In this document: one piece after another, positions 1 to 6,629 of the stretch
How the letters are laid out: every line of letters begins with the position of its first letter
Position numbering within the stretch: position 1 is the stretch's first letter
Source of the DNA: an uncultured Eubacteriales bacterium
Lineage (GTDB): Bacteria > Bacillota > Clostridia > Peptostreptococcales > Anaerovoracaceae
DNA length: 11,617 nucleotides
Direction of reading: 5' to 3'
Assembly: GCA_900542245.1 (NCBI GenBank)
Contig: UQMQ01000076.1
Span: 1-11,617, forward strand
The notes under the pieces: generated by a model
What the model was told of the DNA's origin: nothing
Database searches by the model: none
Seen by the model: the letters and a program-made list of their open reading frames with translations, nothing else
Program-made: the position numbers and the translations under genes

Positions 1-78
1 CGGTATTCGTCAACGGCTATCTGCCCATGTGTATAACGAAGATCGTAAATCGAACTGAAAAATAAGGAGAAGGAAACA

Positions 79-624
79 ATGTATCAGACGAAGCGTTATG
101 AAAAGGAAATCACAGTCAAGGATTACCTTGCGCAGTATGTAAACGTCGAGGAGTTTTTGGCGTACTGCAAGGCGTGCAAGAACTATGACCGGCTTTGGTC
201 GTGCCCTTCCTATGATTTTAAGCAGGAAGCCTATTGGAAACAGTACGAAAAGCTGTATATCCTCGGCTATCAGATTTTCTTCGAGGAGGGAACGACAGAG
301 GCGGAGAGCCTGCGGATCATGGCAGAAGTCAAGGCACGTATGAGCGAGGAATTGTTTGCGATGGAAGCGGCGCATCCGGGGTCTGTATCACTGTCAGCGG
401 GCAGCTGCAGCGTGTGCGGCGAAGAAAACTGCACCAGACCGCAGGGCAAGCCTTGCAGATATCCGGACAAGCTGCGGTATTCGATTGAGTCCATCGGCGG
501 CAATGTCGGCAAGACGGTGCATGACTTTTTGGGAATCCCGCTCGAGTGGATCGAAGAGGGCAAGGTGCCGCGCTATTTTGTGCTGGTCGGCGGTCTGCTC
601 AAATCGGAGGCTTGCATTGCGTAG
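79..624 (+). CDS. DUF2284 family putative metal-binding protein
   Basis: A soluble 181-residue protein of the DUF2284 (COG5423) type, whose biochemical role is not known. It is recognised by two cysteine clusters: C30, C33 and C42 in a CKxCxxYDRxWSCPSYDF-like block, and C110, C113, C118 and C126 in a CSVCGEENC...C block. Seven conserved-looking cysteines suggest binding of an iron-sulfur cluster or zinc; this is inference. The length fits the family. The start is set by AAGGAG at 64-69, nine bases before the ATG. There is no signal peptide or membrane segment, so it should be cytoplasmic. It lies upstream of alr in the same direction, but alr has its own promoter, so a shared function is not implied. 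Family assignment is fairly secure; function is open. Confidence 0.85.
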   Translation: MYQTKRYEKEITVKDYLAQYVNVEEFLAYCKACKNYDRLWSCPSYDFKQEAYWKQYEKLYILGYQIFFEEGTTEAESLRIMAEVKARMSEELFAMEAAHPGSVSLSAGSCSVCGEENCTRPQGKPCRYPDKLRYSIESIGGNVGKTVHDFLGIPLEWIEEGKVPRYFVLVGGLLKSEACIA

Positions 625-643
625 TGACGGAGGAAGAAAACCC

Positions 644-775
644 ATGGACTGCGCGAACCGAAAACTGCAGAGAAAAATCTGCGCGGGAATCTGCATGATT
701 TGCAAGAAATCGCTTGAATTTACGCCGCAAGAGGCATATAATTCTGGTGTATACAAAATTGATTCGTTGAGATAA
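644..775 (+). CDS. Possible 43-residue cysteine-containing small ORF (doubtful)
   Basis: A small open frame between the DUF2284 gene and alr. GGAGG at 629-633 stands ten bases before its ATG. The predicted peptide is basic near the N-terminus and has four cysteines (C3, C13, C17, C20), the last three spaced CxxxCxxC, followed by KK. Against it being real: the alr promoter (714-742) lies inside it, the composition of its second half looks non-coding, and I know no family for it. It could be a genuine micro-protein co-transcribed with the DUF2284 gene, or chance. Confidence 0.22.
   Translation: MDCANRKLQRKICAGICMICKKSLEFTPQEAYNSGVYKIDSLR
714..742 (+). promoter_or_regulatory. Sigma-A promoter of alr
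   Basis: TTGAAT (714-719) and a perfect TATAAT (737-742) are separated by exactly 17 bases. Transcription would begin near 749, giving a leader of about 45 bases before the alr start codon. This makes alr independent of the upstream gene. Confidence 0.75.
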
Positions 776-793
776 AGGAGATGGATTTGCATC

Positions 794-1930
794 ATGTATA
801 AAGAAGCATTAAGACCCGTTTGGGCTGAGATCAATTTAACCAATTTAGATTACAATATCAAACAGATCAAAGATAAAATCGGAGACAGACAGATGATCGG
901 CGTCATCAAGGCAGACGCTTACGGTCATGGCTCTGTCAAAGTCGCGGAGGTGCTGCGCGCGAACGGCTGTAAGACTTTTGCGATCGCGACGCTGCAGGAG
1001 GCGATCACCCTGCGTGAGGCCGGCGCAAAGGAAGAGATCATCATGCTCGGTCTGACCCCGGACATGTATGCGGACACCATCGTCGATTATGATATTACGC
1101 CGGTTGTCTGTGCATCTGAGAATGCAGCTGCCTTCGCCGCGGCAGCAAAGGCAAAGGGCAAGACCGTACACGCGCTGATTGCGGTGGATACCGGGATGGG
1201 CCGCATCGGCTATCTAGCAGACGACCTCGACTTTGCGGTGGAGGATGTCAAGAAGATCGCGGCACTCGAAAACTTCAAGATCAAAGGCATGTTTTCGCAT
1301 ATGTCTACGGCAGATGCGTTCGATAAGACCTATTCCCATCAGCAGGAGGCAAAATACAATAAGTTCTACGAAGCACTGACGGCGGCGGGCATCGAGATCC
1401 CGTTCCGCACGCTGGCGAACAGCGCTTCCATCATGGAGCTGCCGTCTGTATACTTCGATGCATGCCGCCCGGGCATTATCCTCTATGGATGCTACCCTTC
1501 CGATGAGGTAGATGTGAAAGAACTTTCCATCAAACCGGTGATGTCCGTCAAAGCGAACATCGTGCATCTGAAGGATGTCCCGGCTGATTTCTCCGTTGGT
1601 TACGGACGCAAATTTATTTCGAAGAGACCGAGCAAGATTGCGACCATCGCGCTCGGCTATGCGGACGGTTATCCACGCCCGTATTCCCAGCACGCGAAAG
1701 TCATCGTGAACGGTAAGATCGCACCGATCGCAGGCAATATCTGCATGGACCAGTGCATGATCGATGTGACCGATGTACCGGATGTCAAGGTCGGCGATGA
1801 AGTCATTATCATGGGAAGCGACGGCAAGCATACCATTTTGGCTGACGATATCGCAAACGCGACAGGCACGATCAATTATGAAATCACCTGTGCGTTCGGA
1901 CAGCGCCTGCCGAAGGTTTATGTAAAGTAA
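794..1930 (+). CDS. alr: Alanine racemase
   Basis: A PLP-dependent cytoplasmic enzyme interconverting L- and D-alanine, supplying D-Ala for peptidoglycan. The 378-residue length is normal. Visible signatures are the PLP lysine K39 in VIKADAYGHG, R137 in MGRIGY, H169 in the SHMSTAD block, S210 in NSAS, R225 in CRPGI, the catalytic tyrosine Y270 in SVGYGR, and the CMDQ block at 317-320 of the C-terminal beta domain. The ATG at 794 is preceded by AAGGAG at 775-780, a longish 13-base spacing. The ATG at 781 is out of frame, and no other in-frame ATG, GTG or TTG lies nearby, so 794 is preferred. It is transcribed from its own promoter (714-742) and ended by the hairpin at 1947-1975, so it is probably monocistronic. 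Confidence 0.97.
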   Translation: MYKEALRPVWAEINLTNLDYNIKQIKDKIGDRQMIGVIKADAYGHGSVKVAEVLRANGCKTFAIATLQEAITLREAGAKEEIIMLGLTPDMYADTIVDYDITPVVCASENAAAFAAAAKAKGKTVHALIAVDTGMGRIGYLADDLDFAVEDVKKIAALENFKIKGMFSHMSTADAFDKTYSHQQEAKYNKFYEALTAAGIEIPFRTLANSASIMELPSVYFDACRPGIILYGCYPSDEVDVKELSIKPVMSVKANIVHLKDVPADFSVGYGRKFISKRPSKIATIALGYADGYPRPYSQHAKVIVNGKIAPIAGNICMDQCMIDVTDVPDVKVGDEVIIMGSDGKHTILADDIANATGTINYEITCAFGQRLPKVYVK

Positions 1931-1946
1931 GATCACAGAAGCCGAG

Positions 1947-1975
1947 AAGCCGGGCCGCGCGCCCGGCTTTGTTTT
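1947..1975 (+). terminator. Intrinsic terminator after alr
   Basis: A GC-rich perfect stem, AGCCGGGC (1948-1955) against GCCCGGCT (1961-1968), closes a five-base loop and is followed by TTTGTTTT. It lies 17 bases after the alr stop codon and separates alr from the regulator gene. Confidence 0.9.
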
Positions 1976-2090
1976 AGGAGAGCGCAAAGCGCTGCGTGAT
2001 GTGCATGGTGCAGTGCAGAGACCTGTGTCGCAGCTTGGGCGGCGCGCGGCGTGCGGCGAACAGTGAGCTGTGAGGGATGGAGACGATACG

Positions 2091-2798
2091 ATGGAAGTAA
2101 AAAAGCAAAAGACCTTATCGCTGAAGGATAGCTTCATACGGCAAATGGAAAAGGATATCCTCTCCGGCAGGCTGTCTGTGGGGCAGAAGCTTCCATCGGA
2201 GAGAGAACTCGCGGAACGTTTCGCGGTCAGTAAGGCGGTCATTCATGCCGGAATTCTTGAAATGGAAGCGAACGGATTTGTCCTTGTACGCCCACGCGTC
2301 GGAACGTTCGTATCGGATTTTCGCATGGATGGCGGCAAGGAGACCCTGCTCTCGCTGATGAACCACGATGGAGGCAGCTTGTGCGCGGAGGAGGTCAAAT
2401 CCTTTAACGAGTTTCACTGTGCGCTGGATAATATGGTCATTCTGCTTTCGGAGCATCGCATGAACGCGGAGAACTATGCGGGACTGGATCTTGCCGTAGA
2501 GGGCATCGGACATGCCGCAAATCCGGCAGAGGCGGCGCATTATAACTTTGCATTTCATCACGCGCTCGCGCTGGTCAGCGGCAATACGCTCGCCCCGCTG
2601 TTTTATACCGCGTTCAAGAACACGTTCATGACCCTGTGGGAGCGCTACGCCCGCAAATACGGGATTCCGGCGCTCTACCACAACTCGCGCGTACTGCTCG
2701 ACTATATTCACGCGGGCCGCGCGCAGGAAGCAATCTCGTGGAACGACCTGTATACAGACAATACGACCTTTGGTGAGCAGAAGATCCTGGAGGAATAG
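2091..2798 (+). CDS. GntR family regulator, FadR/FCD-like
   Basis: A 235-residue transcription factor. Residues about 10-75 form the GntR winged helix-turn-helix (IxxGRLSVGQKLPSERELAE, then VSKAVIHAGILEMEANGFV and the wing VRPRVGTFV). Residues about 100-230 look like an all-helical FCD ligand domain. The FCD metal site appears degenerate: the usual D-x3-H is N152-x3-H156, H197 may supply a second ligand, and no clear third histidine is seen, so it may bind effector without a metal. ATG 2091 is chosen because GGAG at 2079-2082 stands eight bases upstream; an in-frame GTG at 2070 has no ribosome binding site. Fourteen bases separate its stop from the transporter gene, and the transporter's ribosome binding site overlaps the stop. 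It is therefore likely a local regulator of that transporter, responding to an amino acid or related compound (inference). Confidence 0.88.
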   Translation: MEVKKQKTLSLKDSFIRQMEKDILSGRLSVGQKLPSERELAERFAVSKAVIHAGILEMEANGFVLVRPRVGTFVSDFRMDGGKETLLSLMNHDGGSLCAEEVKSFNEFHCALDNMVILLSEHRMNAENYAGLDLAVEGIGHAANPAEAAHYNFAFHHALALVSGNTLAPLFYTAFKNTFMTLWERYARKYGIPALYHNSRVLLDYIHAGRAQEAISWNDLYTDNTTFGEQKILEE

Positions 2799-2812
2799 AG
2801 GAGGAATATTTT

Positions 2813-4192
2813 ATGGAAAGAGACCGATTCAAAACCAGAACCGGCTTTATTATTGCGTGTATCGGCTCCGCGGTCGGGATGGGCAACATCTGGCGGTTTC
2901 CGATCATGGTATCGAAATACGGCGGTATGACATTTCTGATCGTGTATATACTGTTTGTGATTCTGATTGCGTCTTCCGGCATGATCGAGGAATTTGCACT
3001 CGGACGCTGGGCGGAGGCCGGTCCGGTCGGGGCTTTCGGCAAGTGTACCGAGACCAGATGGGGCAAGCGTACAATCGGCAGCGTGATCGGAGCGATTCCG
3101 GTCATCGGTGCGATGGGTCTCGCGATCGGCTATACGGTCGTGATGGGCTGGATTTTCAAATACTGCTTCATGGGCATCTCCGGGCAGCTGTTCGCGATGG
3201 GCACTGACATGGGTACAATCGGCGGGAGCTTCGATGCGGCAGCGCCGGGCGCGGACTCTCTGCCGGAGGCGGTGCGCATGATGCTGGACGGCGGTATTTT
3301 TACGATCGGCAACAGCACGTGGCAGATTGTCGGTCTGCTGGCAGCGCTGCTCATCATGGCGATGGGCGTCAGCGGCGGTATCGAAAAAGCCAATAAGATC
3401 ATGATGCCGCTTCTGTTCGGTCTGTTTCTGCTTTTGGGTATCTACATCGCGTTCCTGCCGGGTTCCGGCGAGGGATACCGCTATATTTTCACACTGAACC
3501 CGCAAGGGCTTGCGGACCCGGAGGTCTGGATTTTTGCCTTTGGACAGGCGTTTTTCTCGCTTTCGGTGGCGGGCAACGGTTCGGTCATCTACGGTTCCTA
3601 TCTGGACAAGCGCGAGGATCTGCCGGGTGCGGCGCGCAACGTGGCGATTTTCGACACGATCGCAGCAATGCTGGCGGCGCTGGTGATCCTGCCTGCGATG
3701 GGCGTGGGCGGCGTGACACCGGATACCGCAGGACCGGGGCTGATGTTCGTCTATCTGGTCAACGTGCTCAACGGCATGGCTGGCGGCCGGGTGGTCGGCA
3801 TGCTCTTCTTTATCTGCGTGCTGTTCGCGGGCGCGACCTCGATCGTCAATCTCTACGAGGTGCCTGTGGCGTTCCTCCAGGAAAAGCTCGGATTGCGCAG
3901 AGTATCAGCGGTCGCGGTGATTGGTCTGATCGGGGCGGTCATTTCGGTACTGATCCAGCCATGGACTGCGCAGTGGATGGATGTGGTTTCGATTTATATT
4001 TGCCCGCTCGGCGCGCTGCTGGCAGGTCTCATGTTCTTTTGGGTCCTGCCTAAAGCGACAGCCATCGAGGCGGTCAGCGAGGGCGGCAGAAAACAGATCG
4101 GTGCATGGTTTTACCCGCTCGGCAAGTATCTATATTGCATCTGCGCGCTGACTGCGCTGATTGCGGGCGCACTGATCGGGAGCATTGGATGA
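2813..4192 (+). CDS. Sodium:neurotransmitter symporter family (NSS) transporter
   Basis: A 459-residue multi-pass inner-membrane protein expected to take up an amino acid or related small molecule with sodium. Residues 18-30 carry the TM1 hallmark GSAVGMGNIWRFP, whose broken helix holds sodium and the substrate amine and carboxylate in LeuT-fold transporters. The following KYGGMTF (35-41) replaces the usual NGGGAF. Y107 in IGYTVV is the likely TM3 substrate-binding tyrosine, and SLSVAGNG lies in the TM6 region. About 11-12 hydrophobic segments continue to the C-terminus. The length is typical of bacterial members such as TnaT and MhsT, but substrate cannot be read from sequence. The ribosome binding site AGAGGAGG (2797-2804) is strong, eight bases before ATG. 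It forms a two-gene unit with the GntR gene just upstream. Confidence 0.93.
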   Translation: MERDRFKTRTGFIIACIGSAVGMGNIWRFPIMVSKYGGMTFLIVYILFVILIASSGMIEEFALGRWAEAGPVGAFGKCTETRWGKRTIGSVIGAIPVIGAMGLAIGYTVVMGWIFKYCFMGISGQLFAMGTDMGTIGGSFDAAAPGADSLPEAVRMMLDGGIFTIGNSTWQIVGLLAALLIMAMGVSGGIEKANKIMMPLLFGLFLLLGIYIAFLPGSGEGYRYIFTLNPQGLADPEVWIFAFGQAFFSLSVAGNGSVIYGSYLDKREDLPGAARNVAIFDTIAAMLAALVILPAMGVGGVTPDTAGPGLMFVYLVNVLNGMAGGRVVGMLFFICVLFAGATSIVNLYEVPVAFLQEKLGLRRVSAVAVIGLIGAVISVLIQPWTAQWMDVVSIYICPLGALLAGLMFFWVLPKATAIEAVSEGGRKQIGAWFYPLGKYLYCICALTALIAGALIGSIG

Positions 4193-4261
4193 TGCAGTGC
4201 AGGCGCGTGTGCGGCATGAACGTAAGCATGACGTGAAAGCTCATATTTCATATGCAAAAAC

Positions 4262-4312
4262 AAAAACGGACAGCGGCTGCCTGGGAACGTCCAAGGTCAT
4301 GCTGTCCGTTTT
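4262..4312. terminator. Bidirectional terminator between convergent genes
   Basis: Perfect 12-base arms AAAACGGACAGC (4263-4274) and GCTGTCCGTTTT (4301-4312) enclose a 26-base loop. The plus strand ends in TTTT after the stem; the minus strand has a longer T-rich tract (TTTTTGTTTTT). It sits between the NSS transporter gene (plus) and the small NrdD-like gene (minus) and would serve both. The large loop is unusual but may fold further. Confidence 0.75.
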
Positions 4313-4328
4313 CACATTTCTGTACATG

Positions 4329-4625
4329 TTATAGCTGTTCTAAACCGCAGCCGCAGGCGGAGGGGGCGTCTACAGCGTGTTTGACTCTGTCTGCCTCTTC
4401 GGCGGCTTTGGCGCTATTCCAGTGATCCATCGTGCCGACCAGATAGCCGGTGATACGACGGATACGTTCAAACGGTACCTGCTCGAATGCATAGTTCAGG
4501 TCTGCATAGTCACCGTCGATATGGATATCCAAGGTCTTTAATTTGCGGTTATATTTTCTCTCTAAATAATCGGCATAAGCCAGCGCCTCTTTGTGCGGGG
4601 CGTCTCCTGTGATCGTAACACTCAT
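4329..4625 (-). CDS. Stand-alone NrdD-type glycyl-radical-domain-like small protein
   Basis: A 98-residue cytoplasmic protein. Residues 54-84 (RIRRITGYLVGT...WNSAK...DRVKHA) resemble the C-terminal end of class III anaerobic ribonucleotide reductase NrdD, where the glycine of RxCGYLG carries the radical; the corresponding residue here is G60. The (alpha/beta)10 barrel, active-site cysteines and Cys4 zinc ribbon of NrdD are absent, so this is not a reductase despite the label such proteins usually receive (PF13597 NRDD type). The N-terminal half (about 10-50) is alpha-beta-like and charged. The C-terminus ends in a CGC pair (C91, C93) near SACGCGLEQL. The start is the ATG at 4625-4623, because AAGGAGG (4640-4634) stands eight bases before it; a further upstream ATG at 4652 lacks a ribosome binding site. 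Family resemblance is well supported; function is unknown. By analogy with YfiD/GrcA for pyruvate formate-lyase it could be a spare radical domain. Confidence 0.8.
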   Translation of the reverse strand: MSVTITGDAPHKEALAYADYLERKYNRKLKTLDIHIDGDYADLNYAFEQVPFERIRRITGYLVGTMDHWNSAKAAEEADRVKHAVDAPSACGCGLEQL

Positions 4626-4651
4626 GATGGTTTCCTCCTTGCAAGCACGCA

Positions 4652-4667
4652 CAACTGCATGTAGTTG
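4652..4667 (-). promoter_or_regulatory. Near-perfect palindrome upstream of the NrdD-like gene
   Basis: CAACTGCATGTAGTTG matches its own reverse complement at 14 of 16 positions. It lies 27-42 bases upstream of the minus-strand start codon, between it and AT-rich sequence (4676-4702) where a promoter could lie. It could be an operator or a small leader hairpin; it does not look like an NrdR box. Chance occurrence is possible. Confidence 0.3.
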
Positions 4668-4724
4668 CGATGCGGTATTATTTAGTTAATATACCCACCA
4701 TATGTAGAATCGAAACGCTGTTCC

Positions 4725-5360
4725 TTATATAAAATCGCGGAACAGGATCAGCAGCAGATTGTTGTTGTAAAGATCCTCTGCAAAGTATGAGTCATCCATC
4801 CAGCCTGCAACGGTATCGCAGTAGGACGGCAGGAAGATACCAACCAACGGAAACAGCAGCGCCAGGAACAGGAGTACCGAAAGCGCGCCCAGCAGCACGC
4901 CCATCAGGATGCCCAACAGCCAGTCCATGCCGCCGACAAAGCCGCCCCGATATTCGTGCGAAAACGCGTGGATCAGCAGCGTCAGCACAAGCCGCAGAAC
5001 AATCAGAATCAAGAAGAAGCAGAGAATCGTCAGCACCAGATGCGTCAGCCTGTCCGTACCATCGGTGATGGCGGCAGCTGCGGCGGTGTCGGTACCGGAT
5101 CTGAGCAGCGCCGGCAGCATTTCATAAGCCTGTGAGGAAGTCCACGTTTCGGTCAGAACGCCCTGTATCTTGGATGCCAGCGCAGTGCCGAAGCCTGTTT
5201 TATCCAAAAGCAGGACTGCCAGATCGTCGCAGAAGAACCATGCGATCACGATGGTCGCGATGCCGCGCAGGAAACTGACGACAGTCATCACAAAGCCTCT
5301 ACGCATGGCGAAGAAGATCGTCAGCGCGAAAAGAATCAAAACCAGAATATCCATAATCAT
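4725..5360 (-). CDS. CvpA family membrane protein
   Basis: A 211-residue integral membrane protein of the CvpA (colicin V production) family, whose molecular role in Firmicutes is unclear. The N-terminus (MIMDILVLILFALTIFFAMRRGF) is the typical first helix followed by the RRGF turn. Hydrophobic segments recur at about 25-42, 108-130 and 143-178, and the loop HEYRGGFVGGMDWLLG resembles the conserved GxxDxxxG block of the family. The start at 5360 is preferred because GAGGTG (5372-5367) lies six bases upstream; an ATG at 5381 has no such site and one at 5354 is spaced less well. A TATAAC box at 5389-5384 may be its -10, without a recognisable -35. It is followed after about 100 bases by the NrdD-like gene on the same strand, with no obvious terminator between them. 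Confidence 0.85.
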   Translation of the reverse strand: MIMDILVLILFALTIFFAMRRGFVMTVVSFLRGIATIVIAWFFCDDLAVLLLDKTGFGTALASKIQGVLTETWTSSQAYEMLPALLRSGTDTAAAAAITDGTDRLTHLVLTILCFFLILIVLRLVLTLLIHAFSHEYRGGFVGGMDWLLGILMGVLLGALSVLLFLALLFPLVGIFLPSYCDTVAGWMDDSYFAEDLYNNNLLLILFRDFI

Positions 5361-5382
5361 AAGATACACCTCGCCTGTCATA

Positions 5383-5391
5383 TGTTATAGT
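5383..5391 (+). promoter_or_regulatory. Possible extended -10 for the plus-strand gene at 5458
   Basis: TGTTATAGT fits an extended -10 (TGnTATAAT with one change), with no convincing -35. Transcription would start near 5398, about 60 bases before the ATG at 5458. It overlaps the TATAAC read on the minus strand, so divergent transcripts could compete for this stretch. Confidence 0.3.
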
Positions 5392-5403
5392 ATTGATTCT
5401 ACT

Positions 5404-5438
5404 AAAAAAAGCGGGAATCCGCAAGCCCGCAATTGCGG
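5404..5438 (-). terminator. Minus-strand terminator-like hairpin with overlapping alternative hairpin
   Basis: Read on the minus strand, GCGGG (5430-5426) pairs with CCCGC (5415-5411) and is followed by seven T (5410-5404). A second pairing, CCGCAA (5438-5433) with TTGCGG (5424-5419), overlaps the first and excludes it. It lies 44 bases or more upstream of the CvpA start codon. It may stop antisense transcription entering the cvpA-like gene from the right, or act as an attenuator if that gene's transcript starts further upstream. The stems are short. Confidence 0.45.
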
Positions 5439-5457
5439 CGGCGGACAGGAGGGCAAA

Positions 5458-6006
5458 ATGGGAAATCAGTACGGACCATATGTCATGTATTTTTTGAGTC
5501 AGCTGCTGCAGAAGCAGCGTGCCGGGCAAGGCGGGGCGGCCATGCAGAGGTTATCGGAACGCGCGCCGGAAGCTGCACAGCAGGGAGAGAAAGCAAAGGA
5601 GACCATGCAGGTGCAGACGGAAGGCGGAGAGCAGCAGCCGGAGGCGGCACTGCAGGCGCTGCCCGGCATTTTTGATGCGGACGAGACCGGGGCTGTCTGG
5701 CATCGACAGACGCAGATCGCGCTGCTGGCGCAGTTCTGCCCGGAGGGCGCGGCGCAGGCGGAGAAGCATGGGCATTTTTTGATCGGGCAAAAGGGCAGCG
5801 AGAGCTTTGTGGCTGTGCCGGGGCGCTTCCTGCGGGACGAGCAGCCCGCGGGCGGCGCGACCGGATTTACGCTTTGGCAGCCGATACGCGGCGGCGCGGC
5901 GTTGTATGAGGATCTTGCGCATTTGGAGGATGCGGTGACGGATTACCTTTACGGCTACTGGATCGCGCGCGTCAATCCCGATACACTGGCGCTGTCGGAG
6001 GTGTAG
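5458..6006 (+). CDS. Unrecognised 182-residue protein
   Basis: I do not recognise a family. The start is firm: AGGAGG (5447-5452) is five bases before the ATG. Residues 1-22 form a short, partly hydrophobic helix (YVMYFLSQLLQ). Residues about 23-65 are a low-complexity linker rich in Q, E, A and G. Residues about 70-182 look like a folded domain with VWHRQTQIALLAQF, a HFLIGQKG...SFVAVPGRFLRDEQPAGG segment, GFTLWQPIRGG and a C-terminal YLYGYWIARVNPDTLALSEV. One cysteine is present (C94). It is not a membrane protein and has no clear signal peptide. It is transcribed away from the cvpA-like gene and is separated from tadA by 116 bases containing tadA's promoter, so it is probably expressed alone. 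The SFVAVPGR...GFTLWQP pattern suggests a conserved clostridial hypothetical family, but this is an impression only. Confidence 0.8.
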   Translation: MGNQYGPYVMYFLSQLLQKQRAGQGGAAMQRLSERAPEAAQQGEKAKETMQVQTEGGEQQPEAALQALPGIFDADETGAVWHRQTQIALLAQFCPEGAAQAEKHGHFLIGQKGSESFVAVPGRFLRDEQPAGGATGFTLWQPIRGGAALYEDLAHLEDAVTDYLYGYWIARVNPDTLALSEV

Positions 6007-6084
6007 GAGAGGCGAAAAAGGGTGCGAGCGGCGGATTTTCTCGGGTAATTGCGGGAATTGCAAAGGATGCAGCACACAAAAAGG

Positions 6085-6113
6085 TTGAATAATCCACTTG
6101 AGTGTGTTATGAT
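6085..6113 (+). promoter_or_regulatory. Sigma-A promoter of tadA, predicting a nearly leaderless mRNA
   Basis: TTGAAT (6085-6090) and TATGAT (6108-6113) are spaced by 17 bases, and TG at 6105-6106 gives an extended -10. The expected start of transcription (about 6119-6121) is only two to four bases before the tadA ATG at 6123. Confidence 0.7.
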
Positions 6114-6122
6114 AATAAAAGT

Positions 6123-6629
6123 ATGGATAAGTTCATGACCGAGGCACTCGCAGAGGCCAAAGCCGCGCAGGCGCAGGGGGAGATTCCTATCGGCGCGGTC
6201 ATCGTAAAAGACGGGGTTATCATCGGCCGCGGACATAATATGACACTGACCGCCAAGGACCCGACCGCGCACGCGGAAATGCTTGCGATTAGGCAGGCGG
6301 GGAAGTATCTCGGCGAGACGCTGGGCTGGAAACGTCTGACCGGCTGCAGCATGTATGTGACGATGGAGCCATGCAGCATGTGCGCGGGGGCGATCGTCTG
6401 GGCACGCATCGAGAAGCTGTATATCGGCGTCATGGATCCCAAGGCGGGAGGCTGCGGGTCGATATTTAATATCGTACAGGAAAAAAAGCTCAACCACTAT
6501 GTGGAAGTCATCGAAATAGAGGACGGCCCTCTCAAGGAGGCATGCGGCGGCATTGTCCGCGACTTTTTTCGTGCACTGAGAGCCGCCAAAAAAACTACTA
6601 AAGAAGAGAAATCGGAGGAAACAAAATAA
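6123..6629 (+). CDS. tadA: tRNA adenosine(34) deaminase TadA
   Basis: A zinc deaminase converting A34 to inosine in the anticodon of tRNA-Arg(ACG), needed for decoding CGN codons. The protein has 168 residues. H50-A-E52 supplies a zinc ligand and the catalytic glutamate, and P83-C84-S-M-C87 supplies the two cysteine ligands. IPIGAVIVKDG and GHN near residue 39 are family hallmarks. The N-terminus MDKFMTEALAEAK matches typical TadA starts, so ATG 6123 is chosen; an in-frame GTG at 6102 would lie inside the promoter. No ribosome binding site precedes 6123, in keeping with the promoter position. The C-terminal tail (about 150-168) is lysine- and glutamate-rich and carries the GGAGG of the next gene. 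Its stop overlaps the next start as TAATG, indicating translational coupling. Confidence 0.95.
   Translation: MDKFMTEALAEAKAAQAQGEIPIGAVIVKDGVIIGRGHNMTLTAKDPTAHAEMLAIRQAGKYLGETLGWKRLTGCSMYVTMEPCSMCAGAIVWARIEKLYIGVMDPKAGGCGSIFNIVQEKKLNHYVEVIEIEDGPLKEACGGIVRDFFRALRAAKKTTKEEKSEETK

Noticed and set aside
1..65. The 3' end of an upstream gene
   Set aside because: Two frames are open, one ending with TGA at 56-58 and one with TAA at 63-65. Neither short tail is recognisable, so no coding call is made.
2070..2090. A GTG start for the first gntR gene
   Set aside because: No ribosome binding site precedes it, whereas ATG 2091 has GGAG at eight bases.
1214..2242. A 342-codon minus-strand open frame opposite alr and the first gntR
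   Set aside because: It runs through the alr terminator and opposite conserved alanine racemase motifs; its composition is that of an antisense shadow.
6102..6122. A GTG start for tadA
   Set aside because: It lies between the -35 and -10 of the predicted promoter, has no ribosome binding site, and would add residues not seen in TadA.
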